Source of the DNA: Candidatus Faeciplasma pullistercoris
GTDB lineage: Bacteria > Bacillota > Clostridia > Oscillospirales > Ruminococcaceae
NCBI GenBank assembly: GCA_018715525.1
Contig: DVLL01000001.1
Coordinates: forward strand, 1 to 64,000
Length of the DNA: 64,000 nucleotides
Direction of reading: 5' to 3'
The position numbers and the translations under genes are program-made. Positions 1-7,905 of this stretch are shown here, one piece after another. The notes beneath the pieces are model-generated. The model did no database searches. It saw nothing but the letters and a program-made list of their open reading frames with translations, and had not been told where the DNA came from. Numbering within the stretch: position 1 is the first letter of the stretch; each line of letters begins with the position of its first letter.

Positions 1-534
1 CACCGTCATTATCCATATCGCCATCTGCTTCGTCGCCGTCAGCGGTGGAGTCGGTGTCCTCGGTCTGAGCCTCGCCGTCATCCTGTGCATCGTCGATGTC
101 GTCACCGTCTTCGGTGTCGGCTTCGGTATCATTCTCAACATCGTCGGGTTCACCGTCATTATCCATATCGCCATCGGCTTCGTCGCCGTCAGCGGTGGAG
201 TCGGTGTCCTCGGTCTGAGCCTCGCCGTCATCCTGTGCATCGTCGATGTCGTCACCGTCTTCGGTGTCAGATTCGGTATCAACCTCAGTACCATCGGGTT
301 CACCGTCGTTATCCATATCGCCATCGGCTTCATCGCCGTCAGCGGTGGAGTCGGTGTCCTCGGTCTGAGCCTCGCCGTCATCCTGTGCATCATCGGTGCT
401 ATCATCAAGGGAGTCTTCGTCAGAGTAATCTTCGGGTTCTCCTACATCTTCATCCTCTTGGTTCTCCCAATCATCGTCGATGTCGTCACCATCTTCGGTG
501 TCGGCTTCGGTATCAGCCTCAGTACCATCGGGTT
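1..534. repeat. In-frame 150-bp tandem repeats inside the acidic gene
   Basis: The plus-strand string beginning CACCGTCATTATCCATATCG recurs at 1, 151 and 301 (period 150 bp). A further copy begins at 535 after an extra 84 bp. All periods are multiples of three, so copy-number changes keep the frame. The copies are almost identical at the DNA level, which suggests recent expansion or homogenisation. Confidence 0.9.
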
Positions 535-1243
535 CACCGTTATTATCCATATCGCCATCGGCTTCGTCGCCGTCAGCGGTGGAGTCGGTGTCCTCGGTCT
601 GAGCCTCGCCATCATCCTGTACATCGTCGATGTTATCATTGTTTTCGGTACTATCATCGAGGGATTCTTCGTCAGAATAATCCTCGGTTTCACCTATGTC
701 TTCGTCTTCTTGGTCATCCCAATCGGACTCGGAGGATTCATCCTCATAATCATTGGGTTCGTCAAACGATTCATCATTATCCTCGTCCATAGGTGAATCA
801 GAAGAATCTGTATCGCTATCAGCATCAGCATCTTCATCGGTTCCGTCGCTTATATCATCGTCGGAATCGTCAAACCCAACGCCATCTTCATCACCAGAAG
901 ATGTATCATCATTTTCGTAATCAGAGCCGTCATATTGTGAATCGGCATTTTCTACATCGTCACCCTCGGAAAAGCCAACCTCTTGGCTATCATCCGGTTC
1001 TCCCTCGGAATCAGACTCGTCATATTCCTCGGCACTATCTTCGGGAGATTCAGTAGTGTCAGTATCTTCGTCAAAACCGCCAGATTCACCAGCTTCTTCG
1101 GTTGTAGCCTCTTGCGTAGCTTCGGAAGATTCTCCTCCAGTTTCGGCTGCAGAAGTTTCACTCACTTCGGAACTGCTACTAACTTCGCCACTACCGCCAC
1201 CGCTTTCAACGGAGCCACCGCCGCCACCTTCAATTTCTGACAT
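1..1243 (-). CDS. Acidic Asp/Glu-rich tandem-repeat protein (3' end outside window)
   Basis: An open frame on the minus strand starts at an ATG at 1243 preceded by a strong AAGGAGGTG site and stays open to the window edge, so at least 414 codons are present and the C-terminus is missing. The N-terminus is Gly/Ser/Glu-rich (MSEIEGGGGGS), then the protein becomes almost entirely Asp, Glu, Ser, Thr, Gly and Asn. From about residue 230 a 50-residue unit (150 bp) repeats with almost no change, with motifs such as DGDMDNDGEPD, DTEDGDDIDD and AQTEDTDSTADGDEA. There is no signal peptide, membrane segment or Cys. It is the last visible gene of the operon that begins near 7,780. The function is unknown; it is probably disordered and strongly negatively charged. 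A calcium-binding or DNA-mimic role is possible but unsupported. Confidence 0.8.
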   Translation of the reverse strand, partial: MSEIEGGGGGSVESGGGSGEVSSSSEVSETSAAETGGESSEATQEATTEEAGESGGFDEDTDTTESPEDSAEEYDESDSEGEPDDSQEVGFSEGDDVENADSQYDGSDYENDDTSSGDEDGVGFDDSDDDISDGTDEDADADSDTDSSDSPMDEDNDESFDEPNDYEDESSESDWDDQEDEDIGETEDYSDEESLDDSTENNDNIDDVQDDGEAQTEDTDSTADGDEADGDMDNNGEPDGTEADTEADTEDGDDIDDDWENQEDEDVGEPEDYSDEDSLDDSTDDAQDDGEAQTEDTDSTADGDEADGDMDNDGEPDGTEVDTESDTEDGDDIDDAQDDGEAQTEDTDSTADGDEADGDMDNDGEPDDVENDTEADTEDGDDIDDAQDDGEAQTEDTDSTADGDEADGDMDNDG

Positions 1244-1246
1244 TAC

Positions 1247-1441
1247 TTACACCTCCTTGTCTTTTACTTTGCTCTTTTGCTTATCACGAGCTTCTTTTAG
1301 CCACTGACCGTTATCCGTTGGACCATCATCGAATCCCACACCACCACATATAAGGTCAACTTCGATTTGAGTATCTATGGCAGTTTCTCCCCCTGTTTGA
1401 CCGAGTTGTTCAACAGGTGTTTGCTGTTCCAGTCGTTTCAT
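1247..1441 (-). CDS. Small conserved-looking hypothetical protein (64 aa)
   Basis: Short ORF with a good ribosome site (AAGGAGG, 5 nt before ATG at 1441), packed 3 nt from the acidic-repeat gene and 11 nt from the transglutaminase-like gene, so it is very probably translated as part of the same operon. It has Gln/Glu-rich ends and a Gly-rich centre (ICGGVGFDDGP). The string GVGFDD is also found in the acidic protein downstream, hinting at a shared short motif. No known domain was recognised. It may be an adaptor or a processed peptide, but nothing in the sequence decides this. Confidence 0.65.
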   Translation of the reverse strand: MKRLEQQTPVEQLGQTGGETAIDTQIEVDLICGGVGFDDGPTDNGQWLKEARDKQKSKVKDKEV

Positions 1442-1452
1442 GTTCGTCCTCC

Positions 1453-2466
1453 TTATCTATAGCAGTAATCGGGCTGAACGAAAAACGTGAGCTGTTCGGG
1501 TACTCCACCGTAACGGAACGTGGGAACAGAAATGTGTTTGCAACGGTTGGCAGCTCTCTGGATGCTGTCTGTTAAACAACCGTTTATTTCTCGTTCCAGG
1601 ACGCTTCCACGCACAACACGGAACATAATAAATTCTTCTTCCATCTGGAGACTGTTGTACAGCATATTTTCCAACTGAGCCTTACTATCAATCAAAGCAT
1701 TGTTCACTCTGAAATAGTTATATGGAGAAGATGGACATTCGGGATAGTGCTTTCTATTCCAGGTGTGGTCTTTTGCAATTTCATCGTCGCTCAAATTCAT
1801 ATAGCCATAGTTTGGTACGGCTGACGAATCTGAATATTGGTTATCCCAAGTAACATCAACGTGGTGGTAATATCCGTTTATTCTTACAATGTTCCATGCG
1901 TGAGGACCGGCACCGATTGAACTGCTACCTTTACCGGAAACAACCCAACACTCTAAACCGATTTTGTCACACAAGAACTTAAATGCTTTTGCAAAGCCCT
2001 CACATACACACTTGTTTTTCAAAAGTGCACCAATTATGTTATGGGCTTCTGCGATATTACGCTCATTAGGTCTATGACTGGCTGCAGCAACAGTATCGTA
2101 CTCCAGGTTGCTTTTTAGGTAGTCATGTAGAGAACGAACCTTATCATAATCAGATTGATGGTCGTTGATATGCTCACTAATAATAGTCTGAGCAGCAGCA
2201 TCTAATTGATTGCGAATCTTCACAGACTCAGCAGGAGAGTATAGATAAACAGGCATTATATCTCTCCGCATCAAACTCGACATAACACGAAATTCTTGAC
2301 CTACATAGAAAATTTCTGGATGGTCATTCAAAACTTCGATAGCCAATTCAGCCGCCGGAATTGAACCGGTAACAGGAAAACTCTTTCCTCTATTTTGAAA
2401 GCATTGGAGGGCAGCATCATATATCCGTTTATTAGCCCCCAAGTTGTTGTAATACACGCTCTGCAC
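1453..2466 (-). CDS. Transglutaminase-like cysteine protease/peptide-bond enzyme
   Basis: 337 residues starting at GTG (2466), with GGAGG 8 nt upstream. Residues ~105-210 look like a transglutaminase-like (papain-fold) core: LHDYLKSNLEYD, then Cys155 in NKCVCEGFAKAF, His189 in GPHAWNIV and Asp204 in HHVDVTWD, giving the Cys-His-Asp triad in the expected order and spacing. The N-terminal ~100 residues and the C-terminal ~80 are not recognised. There is no signal peptide, so it should act in the cytoplasm. It lies 22 nt after the Ig-like gene and 11 nt before the 64-aa gene. In this family such domains cut or cross-link proteins; the target here is unknown, and operon partners such as the acidic-repeat protein are natural candidates (inference). 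Confidence 0.8.
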   Translation of the reverse strand: MQSVYYNNLGANKRIYDAALQCFQNRGKSFPVTGSIPAAELAIEVLNDHPEIFYVGQEFRVMSSLMRRDIMPVYLYSPAESVKIRNQLDAAAQTIISEHINDHQSDYDKVRSLHDYLKSNLEYDTVAAASHRPNERNIAEAHNIIGALLKNKCVCEGFAKAFKFLCDKIGLECWVVSGKGSSSIGAGPHAWNIVRINGYYHHVDVTWDNQYSDSSAVPNYGYMNLSDDEIAKDHTWNRKHYPECPSSPYNYFRVNNALIDSKAQLENMLYNSLQMEEEFIMFRVVRGSVLEREINGCLTDSIQRAANRCKHISVPTFRYGGVPEQLTFFVQPDYCYR

Positions 2467-2488
2467 TCAGCTCACCTCCAATCTGTAA

Positions 2489-4060
2489 TTACCAAAACTT
2501 TTTGCTTTTCTTTACCGAGACCTTTAATTCTCGGCTTACAGAACCACTTTGGTTCTTAATATAAATCTTGCACTCACCTAAACCTCTACCTAACACATAA
2601 CCGCCTCGGTACTCGGCTACATTTTTGTCGCTACTTACAGCTCTCAAAAAATCTTTGCCGTAAGCATTTTCTGGAACAAGTTGATATTTCCATTCTTTCT
2701 GCTCACCGACACCAAGTTCAAGAAAACTGCAAGGACAAATTATATCTTCGATTTCCGGTTGTACTTCAAGAGAGATTGTTTTTGAAACTTCTTGGGTATA
2801 AGCAGTTATGCAACAACGCCCACAATCTATTGCAGTAATAACACCGGAAGAAAAATCCACGTTTGCTACAGAGTGGTCATCGCAGCTCCAGCGAATTTCG
2901 TCTTTATTTTCGGCGTTTTCGGGAATGATTGTTAATGTTAATTCGCTTGTTCCACCTACCGGCATATAAAGAGCAGAGGGGAACAGCGTAATGTCGGTTA
3001 TTAAATTACGTTGCCGAACTTTTATGACTTCTGTTGCAACCGGATATGGGTCATCCCCGATATACACGGCTATTTCAGCCGTGCCTGCAGCACGAGGATA
3101 TAAGGTGCAACCATCAACATCCACGATGTCACTTGAATCTGTTACAACTCGCAAAGCAACATCACTATCGGCGGGGAAAATATGTACATCCAGTTCTACG
3201 GTACGTCCAACATCACAAACTTGCGGAAGTGTAACAGTACACATAGGCGATGCTTGACATACAAGCTCTAAATCTTCTTTTTCACTTTCTGTTAAGAACT
3301 CTTTTTCATGAGCAGGAAAGTCGTAGCTTAACTGAGAAAGGAACGGACACAAAGCTTCTTCTTCGATGATACCTAAAAGAAGTTTTCCGATGTCATCGGG
3401 GTCAACGCTGAAATATAGTTTGGTCCCTTGCCGCTTAATAAAACGTGTTTCGGTTCCCATCACTAAAGCGTATATAGGAGCATCAGTATCTAATCTGATG
3501 TAGTCATCCTCACTTTCGCATAAAGCAATAACAACAGGAGCATCATAAGGAAGCTCGTCATTGGCATCAAAAGTCTTTATTTCAACAGTTGCCAAGGGGC
3601 AATCTGTCCATGTGATACCATCGTCTGAAACATCTTCAAATATGCCTTGCTCCTCCAAAACCTCATAAACGGCTGTAGTCATTTCATCGTTATTGCTTAC
3701 ATTAACGACTGGAATGATTATGCTTTCATCAGCTTCTTCGCCGCCCAACGTTTCCAATTTATCGAGCCTTTCATATACGTTTGCATCCATTGGTAAGGCT
3801 TGGCTCACAAAGGAAATACAATGAGAGTTTCTGTGTGCCAACTCCTCTAACCAGTCACAGGTAAACTCGTTTGAAACACAAAGCATTTCGTAGTCAGAAT
3901 TTACCTCACGGTAGAGTTCTGCAAACAAACAATCAGACCATTTTTCGAGCCTTTGATGCTGAAAACTCATCAAGGAACTATATGGAGATAATTTTTTGCC
4001 GTTTACCGATATTTTAAGTTCGGGCAAAAACGGGTTATAAAATACAACTACTTGATTCAT
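2489..4060 (-). CDS. Cytoplasmic protein with Ig-like (BIG2-type) domains
   Basis: 523 residues whose ATG overlaps the stop of the upstream ATPase gene (ATGA), a sign of translational coupling. The N-terminal ~260 residues are unfamiliar and acidic. From about residue 265 to the end there appear to be three Ig-like beta-sandwich units. The middle one (~350-430) is the clearest BIG2 type: ITDITLFPSALYMPVGG, LTLTIIPENAENKDEIRWSCDD, SGVITAIDCGRCCITAYT. Such domains usually sit on secreted adhesins or intimins, but no signal peptide, membrane segment or sorting signal is seen. The protein is also unusually Cys-rich. It may be a scaffold for the ATPase or for the transglutaminase-like protein; that is inference. 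Confidence 0.75.
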   Translation of the reverse strand: MNQVVVFYNPFLPELKISVNGKKLSPYSSLMSFQHQRLEKWSDCLFAELYREVNSDYEMLCVSNEFTCDWLEELAHRNSHCISFVSQALPMDANVYERLDKLETLGGEEADESIIIPVVNVSNNDEMTTAVYEVLEEQGIFEDVSDDGITWTDCPLATVEIKTFDANDELPYDAPVVIALCESEDDYIRLDTDAPIYALVMGTETRFIKRQGTKLYFSVDPDDIGKLLLGIIEEEALCPFLSQLSYDFPAHEKEFLTESEKEDLELVCQASPMCTVTLPQVCDVGRTVELDVHIFPADSDVALRVVTDSSDIVDVDGCTLYPRAAGTAEIAVYIGDDPYPVATEVIKVRQRNLITDITLFPSALYMPVGGTSELTLTIIPENAENKDEIRWSCDDHSVANVDFSSGVITAIDCGRCCITAYTQEVSKTISLEVQPEIEDIICPCSFLELGVGEQKEWKYQLVPENAYGKDFLRAVSSDKNVAEYRGGYVLGRGLGECKIYIKNQSGSVSRELKVSVKKSKKFW

Positions 4061-7000
4061 TTATTGCCTCTCGCTTTTCCATAGATTCCCTCGTAAATCA
4101 ACTGGTATTTGTTGTAGTTGATTTCCTCAACACGTTTATTGAGAAGCAGGTATCGAAGCACTCTGTTCTTGATGTTTTCGTCAGTTAAAAGAACGTAACT
4201 ATCAAGATGGTCATAAACACGGCTGTGCCAATTTTTGATTGAAGCCATGTCCTTTTTGTCAATGCAATCACGAGTGATTTTAGTCTCGTTCTTATAGTCT
4301 TTTGCAAAGCGAATCGGGAGAGCCTCAAAGAGACCATTACAACTGATAAATTCTGCCAGTTTTGTGGCAAAGCTACCATTAACAGGAGCCTCACGTTCAA
4401 AACACGAGCACCAATCAACCATTGACTGAACAATGTCTTGCTTTTTGGAAGCGTTTATATCGGAACTGTTTATGATTTCTAACAAATCATCCAACTGAAA
4501 ACCTTCTTCCGCAGCAAGTCCTGTTTCATACTGAAAAACAAGTTCAACTGCCAACTGTCCTTTTATCACAGCAAGAGCGTAGTCGTCTGTGATAAGGTCG
4601 GTCTGATGATATTGTTCTTCGCTCTTGTCGATTTGAGTTAAAACAGCTTCGACCCAGTTGTTTTGATATACAACTGCAACACCCATAGGGAATCTGGATA
4701 TTTCTCTTATTTGACTATCATTAAGTCCCATAGAAAGACCTGCAATTTTGCAGTCCTCGTAATCGGGAAGCCTCATAATGATTTTTGTATTTGTGTTCTT
4801 TACAGCAGACACATCAACTGCTGTGGGAGACTGGTCAACGATAATAAAACCTTCTCCGTATGTACGCATTTCTGCAATGGCAGAGCTAATCATTTCTACG
4901 GATTTCGCCTGCACATTTGAACCTTCGCTACCGCCAGTAGGACTGCGCTTCAAAATGTTGTGTGCTTCTTCCATTACGGTTACATGACGAAGCGGTTGAT
5001 TTTCTTCGCTTGTACACATACGGTACTCATTCAATTTGAGTATCAGCACACCCATCAGTAAGCTCTTAGTTTCCAAGGAAGACACTCGGCTAAGGTCAAC
5101 TATAGTGTTTTGGTCAAACAGATATTCTTCATCAATATCATTAACACTACACAGAACTTGACCGGAAATGCCGTTGGTCAGAGACTTAACTCTCGTTACA
5201 AGCGCTCCGGTATAGTCGCCTTTGGAATCTGACGAGTACGAGGAAGAATTGATGATTTCGGGCAATGCTTCCAAAACATCATTAAATGTCGGGAACTTGC
5301 TATGACCGTTAGGAATGTATATGGAGTTTTCCAAATCCCAACCGCATTTTATATACGCTCTCTCAAACGACTCTTTGAGAATAGCGGGCATTGCTGCGTA
5401 TAGCGGCCAACAAGCGTTAAATATTTCAATCAATCTGTCGAGATGTTCAAGGACGTGTATTCCTTGGTTAAAACGGAACGGATTGATGTGAAGCATCGAG
5501 TAATATCGGGGGTTGGTGCAATAAACATGGATTCCAGGCAGCTTGCCATAGTAACGCTTATACTCGCCCTTGGCAGGTTCAACCACCAAAAAAGGAATCT
5601 TGTGTTCAATCATTTCATCCAAAATACGATATGTCGTATTGGATTTACCGGAACCCGTTGAGCCGGTGATAAAGCAGTGCGAACGAAAACTTTCAAGGTC
5701 AAGTTTGACTCTTGCAGTTTCTTTTTCGCCCATGTGGTAAACCTGTCCAAGTTCAACTTTTTTACCACGAGGAGCACCACTTGAAAATCTAACATTACGT
5801 CCAAACTCTGCCATATTTAGAACTGTTACACCGGGGACAGAGTGGCGTGGAAGTCCCATAATAAAGGGCATTTCATTGCCGCTTATTAAGCTGCAAGGAT
5901 TAACAGTCTGGCTTTCAACCTCAAAAAACTGGTCATCACCAGGGATAGAAAAACGAGGATGAATACAGTAACGCAGGTATTCCAAGAGTGCAGGAGTATT
6001 CTCTGTGTTATCCTGCTTCCACACATTGACATAAGAGTTTTCAACGCCGGAATCAAAGCCTGCCATCAAAGCCTTGTATGTACTTGCCGCAACAACGGAA
6101 GTTTGCACGTTTTCAGAAACGAAATAACAAGCAATGTCCCATAATCCAAAAGCTTCGCAGTTCTTAATGCGAGCAAGATGTTGGTCAATTTTTTCAAGGA
6201 TGTATTTTACGGACTTATTTTCGCTCGTTACGGTGATGGTACGGCTATCGCCGGTCGTATCTGTATCAGTCTCAGTTATGGTTTCGCCTTTGGTTTCAGA
6301 TGTTCCACGAGTTACTGCACTTGCCCAGGAGCTACCGGAACTATAACCAGTAGAGGTGCTGCTATTAAAACCGATTCCCAAAAAGCCAAACGAAGTGCCA
6401 TGACTACGAGAGGTGGAACGGCTATTAAAATGGCTCGTTGTATCAGTAAGGCTGTCATTAAGTGTTTTAGAAAAATTCTCACTCATACCTTTAGAAACAG
6501 CCTTGCTGTAGTTCTCACCATAGGAGAGCTGAGTGGAAGCAAAAGGAGAGAGACCGGAATAAATCTTTTGCAAACCTCGCTTGCGTTGTTCAAGGATTTC
6601 TTTATCTAAAGGTTCAGCAATAAATACTGCGGTGTATTCCGAACCCTTCATAGTATCAATAAATTTTTCGATGCCCTGGACAAAGCGTTCTTTGTCTTCG
6701 TCTCTTGTAGAGGGCACGATGGATACCGAAGAAACATTTTGACGAGTGCCAAAACGTCCACTCTTATTTATAGAACCCAAGACCTTTTGAACTTCTTCTT
6801 GGGGGATTGCTTGAATCTGACTTCCAGCGAAATTGCCTTTGAAGCTTTTTTCCAAAATAGCTTCTGCAGTAGAGGTGTTATCAACAGAACGCACACCAAT
6901 GTAAAATCCAAGTGCATTTCTTGTACTCTTGATTACAAGGAGACCTGCAGCTTGAATATTGAAGAAGGCACTATACACACTAATGAGCTTATCGTTAGCG

Positions 7001-7212
7001 TTTTCATCAACGTCGTAAACAATGCGTTCGATTTGATACAGACGAATATATTCATCGGACTTTTCAGCTTCATCAAGCTCGACCAACGGATAACAGTCCA
7101 GATTGATTAAATAATTCTTATTAACGAAAGCATCTGCATACAGCATCCCCTTTTCCAAGGCAGCATTAGCTTGTGCTTCATCTAATATAAGTTCAAATTT
7201 TTCGTTCTCCAT
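4057..7212 (-). CDS. Large HerA/DUF87-type P-loop ATPase
   Basis: 1051 residues from ATG at 7212, chosen because AGGAGG stands 6 nt upstream; an in-frame codon 7 positions earlier has no ribosome site. The N-terminal ~200 residues are unknown, followed by a Ser/Thr-rich low-complexity stretch (~240-330). The ATPase core has Walker A GSTGSGKS at ~517-524, then VEPAKGEYKRYYG, Walker B VTVMEEAH at ~746-751 and the HerA-like stretch IIVDQSPTAVDVSAVKNTNTK ending in IIMRLPDYEDC. HerA/FtsK/VirB4-class ATPases form hexameric pumps that move DNA or proteins. No NurA, Sir2 or relaxase partner is visible; the neighbours are Ig-like, transglutaminase-like and acidic proteins. It is probably the motor of an uncharacterised module carried by the mobile element. 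Confidence 0.85.
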   Translation of the reverse strand: MENEKFELILDEAQANAALEKGMLYADAFVNKNYLINLDCYPLVELDEAEKSDEYIRLYQIERIVYDVDENANDKLISVYSAFFNIQAAGLLVIKSTRNALGFYIGVRSVDNTSTAEAILEKSFKGNFAGSQIQAIPQEEVQKVLGSINKSGRFGTRQNVSSVSIVPSTRDEDKERFVQGIEKFIDTMKGSEYTAVFIAEPLDKEILEQRKRGLQKIYSGLSPFASTQLSYGENYSKAVSKGMSENFSKTLNDSLTDTTSHFNSRSTSRSHGTSFGFLGIGFNSSTSTGYSSGSSWASAVTRGTSETKGETITETDTDTTGDSRTITVTSENKSVKYILEKIDQHLARIKNCEAFGLWDIACYFVSENVQTSVVAASTYKALMAGFDSGVENSYVNVWKQDNTENTPALLEYLRYCIHPRFSIPGDDQFFEVESQTVNPCSLISGNEMPFIMGLPRHSVPGVTVLNMAEFGRNVRFSSGAPRGKKVELGQVYHMGEKETARVKLDLESFRSHCFITGSTGSGKSNTTYRILDEMIEHKIPFLVVEPAKGEYKRYYGKLPGIHVYCTNPRYYSMLHINPFRFNQGIHVLEHLDRLIEIFNACWPLYAAMPAILKESFERAYIKCGWDLENSIYIPNGHSKFPTFNDVLEALPEIINSSSYSSDSKGDYTGALVTRVKSLTNGISGQVLCSVNDIDEEYLFDQNTIVDLSRVSSLETKSLLMGVLILKLNEYRMCTSEENQPLRHVTVMEEAHNILKRSPTGGSEGSNVQAKSVEMISSAIAEMRTYGEGFIIVDQSPTAVDVSAVKNTNTKIIMRLPDYEDCKIAGLSMGLNDSQIREISRFPMGVAVVYQNNWVEAVLTQIDKSEEQYHQTDLITDDYALAVIKGQLAVELVFQYETGLAAEEGFQLDDLLEIINSSDINASKKQDIVQSMVDWCSCFEREAPVNGSFATKLAEFISCNGLFEALPIRFAKDYKNETKITRDCIDKKDMASIKNWHSRVYDHLDSYVLLTDENIKNRVLRYLLLNKRVEEINYNKYQLIYEGIYGKARGNK

Positions 7213-7253
7213 TAGTGTCCTCCTGTCGCACAAAGCCGTGCTGTATATGTTAA

Positions 7254-7292
7254 TTTGAAACGGTTCAATGCCTCACGGGACACCGTTTCAAA
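7254..7292. promoter_or_regulatory. 10-bp perfect inverted repeat before the ATPase gene
   Basis: TTTGAAACGG (7254-7263) and CCGTTTCAAA (7283-7292) are exact inverted copies separated by 19 nt, in the 90-nt gap between the XRE gene and the ATPase gene. No U-run follows on either strand, so a simple terminator is unlikely. It may be an operator or an RNA processing hairpin. Confidence 0.5.
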
Positions 7293-7302
7293 GCTGTTCT
7301 AA

Positions 7303-7779
7303 TTATTTTGCTATCCCACTAAGTGTTTTGATTACCTCATCATTTGAGATGGACTTGCATCTTGTATATTCCATCATTACAACCGCACGAATGGCTCCCT
7401 TAGCTTGTTCGTCTAAATCTTCGATGATTTCCGAAGACTTCTTGCCGAGAAAGGAGCTGATTTCATAGTCAGAATAATCGACCCCATCGTTAAAGCGAAT
7501 AATCAGCTCTTTCGGGAAAATGGACAACTGGCGAATCATTTTATGAGTTTTTTGATTGTGGTCATAGAAAAGAACTAACGACAAATACGTACTCCACGCC
7601 ATCCTTCTTACTTTTCTTTCGATAGCACTGTACGTTTGCCTGGAAACACCAATCAAATTGGCGAGTTCTTCCTGTGATATTTCAGCTTTGGTTCTTAGCA
7701 CGGTTAGGTTTGGGGTTAGCGTGGCTATAAAGCTGTCTTTTTCTTCATCAGTCAGCAACCATTTTGATTCAAATTCCAT
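7303..7779 (-). CDS. XRE-family helix-turn-helix regulator
   Basis: 158 residues, ATG at 7779 with GAGGAG upstream. Residues ~20-75 form a Cro/C1-type HTH: LRTKAEISQEELANLIGVSRQTYSAIE. The C-terminal half has no recognised domain and may dimerise or sense a signal. It is the first gene of the minus-strand operon that includes the HerA-type ATPase, so it most likely controls that operon, perhaps through the 19-bp repeat at 7816-7834 in its own upstream region or the inverted repeat at 7254-7292. Target sites are inference. Confidence 0.8.
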   Translation of the reverse strand: MEFESKWLLTDEEKDSFIATLTPNLTVLRTKAEISQEELANLIGVSRQTYSAIERKVRRMAWSTYLSLVLFYDHNQKTHKMIRQLSIFPKELIIRFNDGVDYSDYEISSFLGKKSSEIIEDLDEQAKGAIRAVVMMEYTRCKSISNDEVIKTLSGIAK

Positions 7780-7815
7780 CCAATAGCTCCTCTCTGTAAA
7801 ATTATCAAAATAAAT

Positions 7816-7834
7816 TTTCGTAAAGTATATAACT
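7816..7834 (+). repeat. 19-bp repeat, copy A (inverted partner at 9241-9259)
   Basis: TTTCGTAAAGTATATAACT here is identical to the reverse complement of 9241-9259. This copy lies upstream of the XRE gene and downstream of the integrase terminator. Together the copies flank the integrase gene. Confidence 0.85.
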
Positions 7835-7840
7835 CAACGA

Positions 7841-7886
7841 AAAAAAGACCGAAGTCTTTGTAATTACTAAGGTCTTCGGTCTTTTT
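7841..7886 (-). terminator. Rho-independent terminator of the integrase gene
   Basis: AAAAAGACCGAAG pairs with CTTCGGTCTTTTT across a ~19-nt loop, giving a strong stem with T-runs on both strands, just after the integrase stop. Confidence 0.85.
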
Positions 7887-7905
7887 CGACGATAATTTTG
7901 ACGGC

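Noticed and set aside
85-1240. Several plus-strand open frames of 69-235 codons across the acidic-repeat region
   Set aside because: They are shadows of the minus-strand acidic gene: repeats of period 150 keep all frames open, and their products are low-complexity Arg/His-rich.
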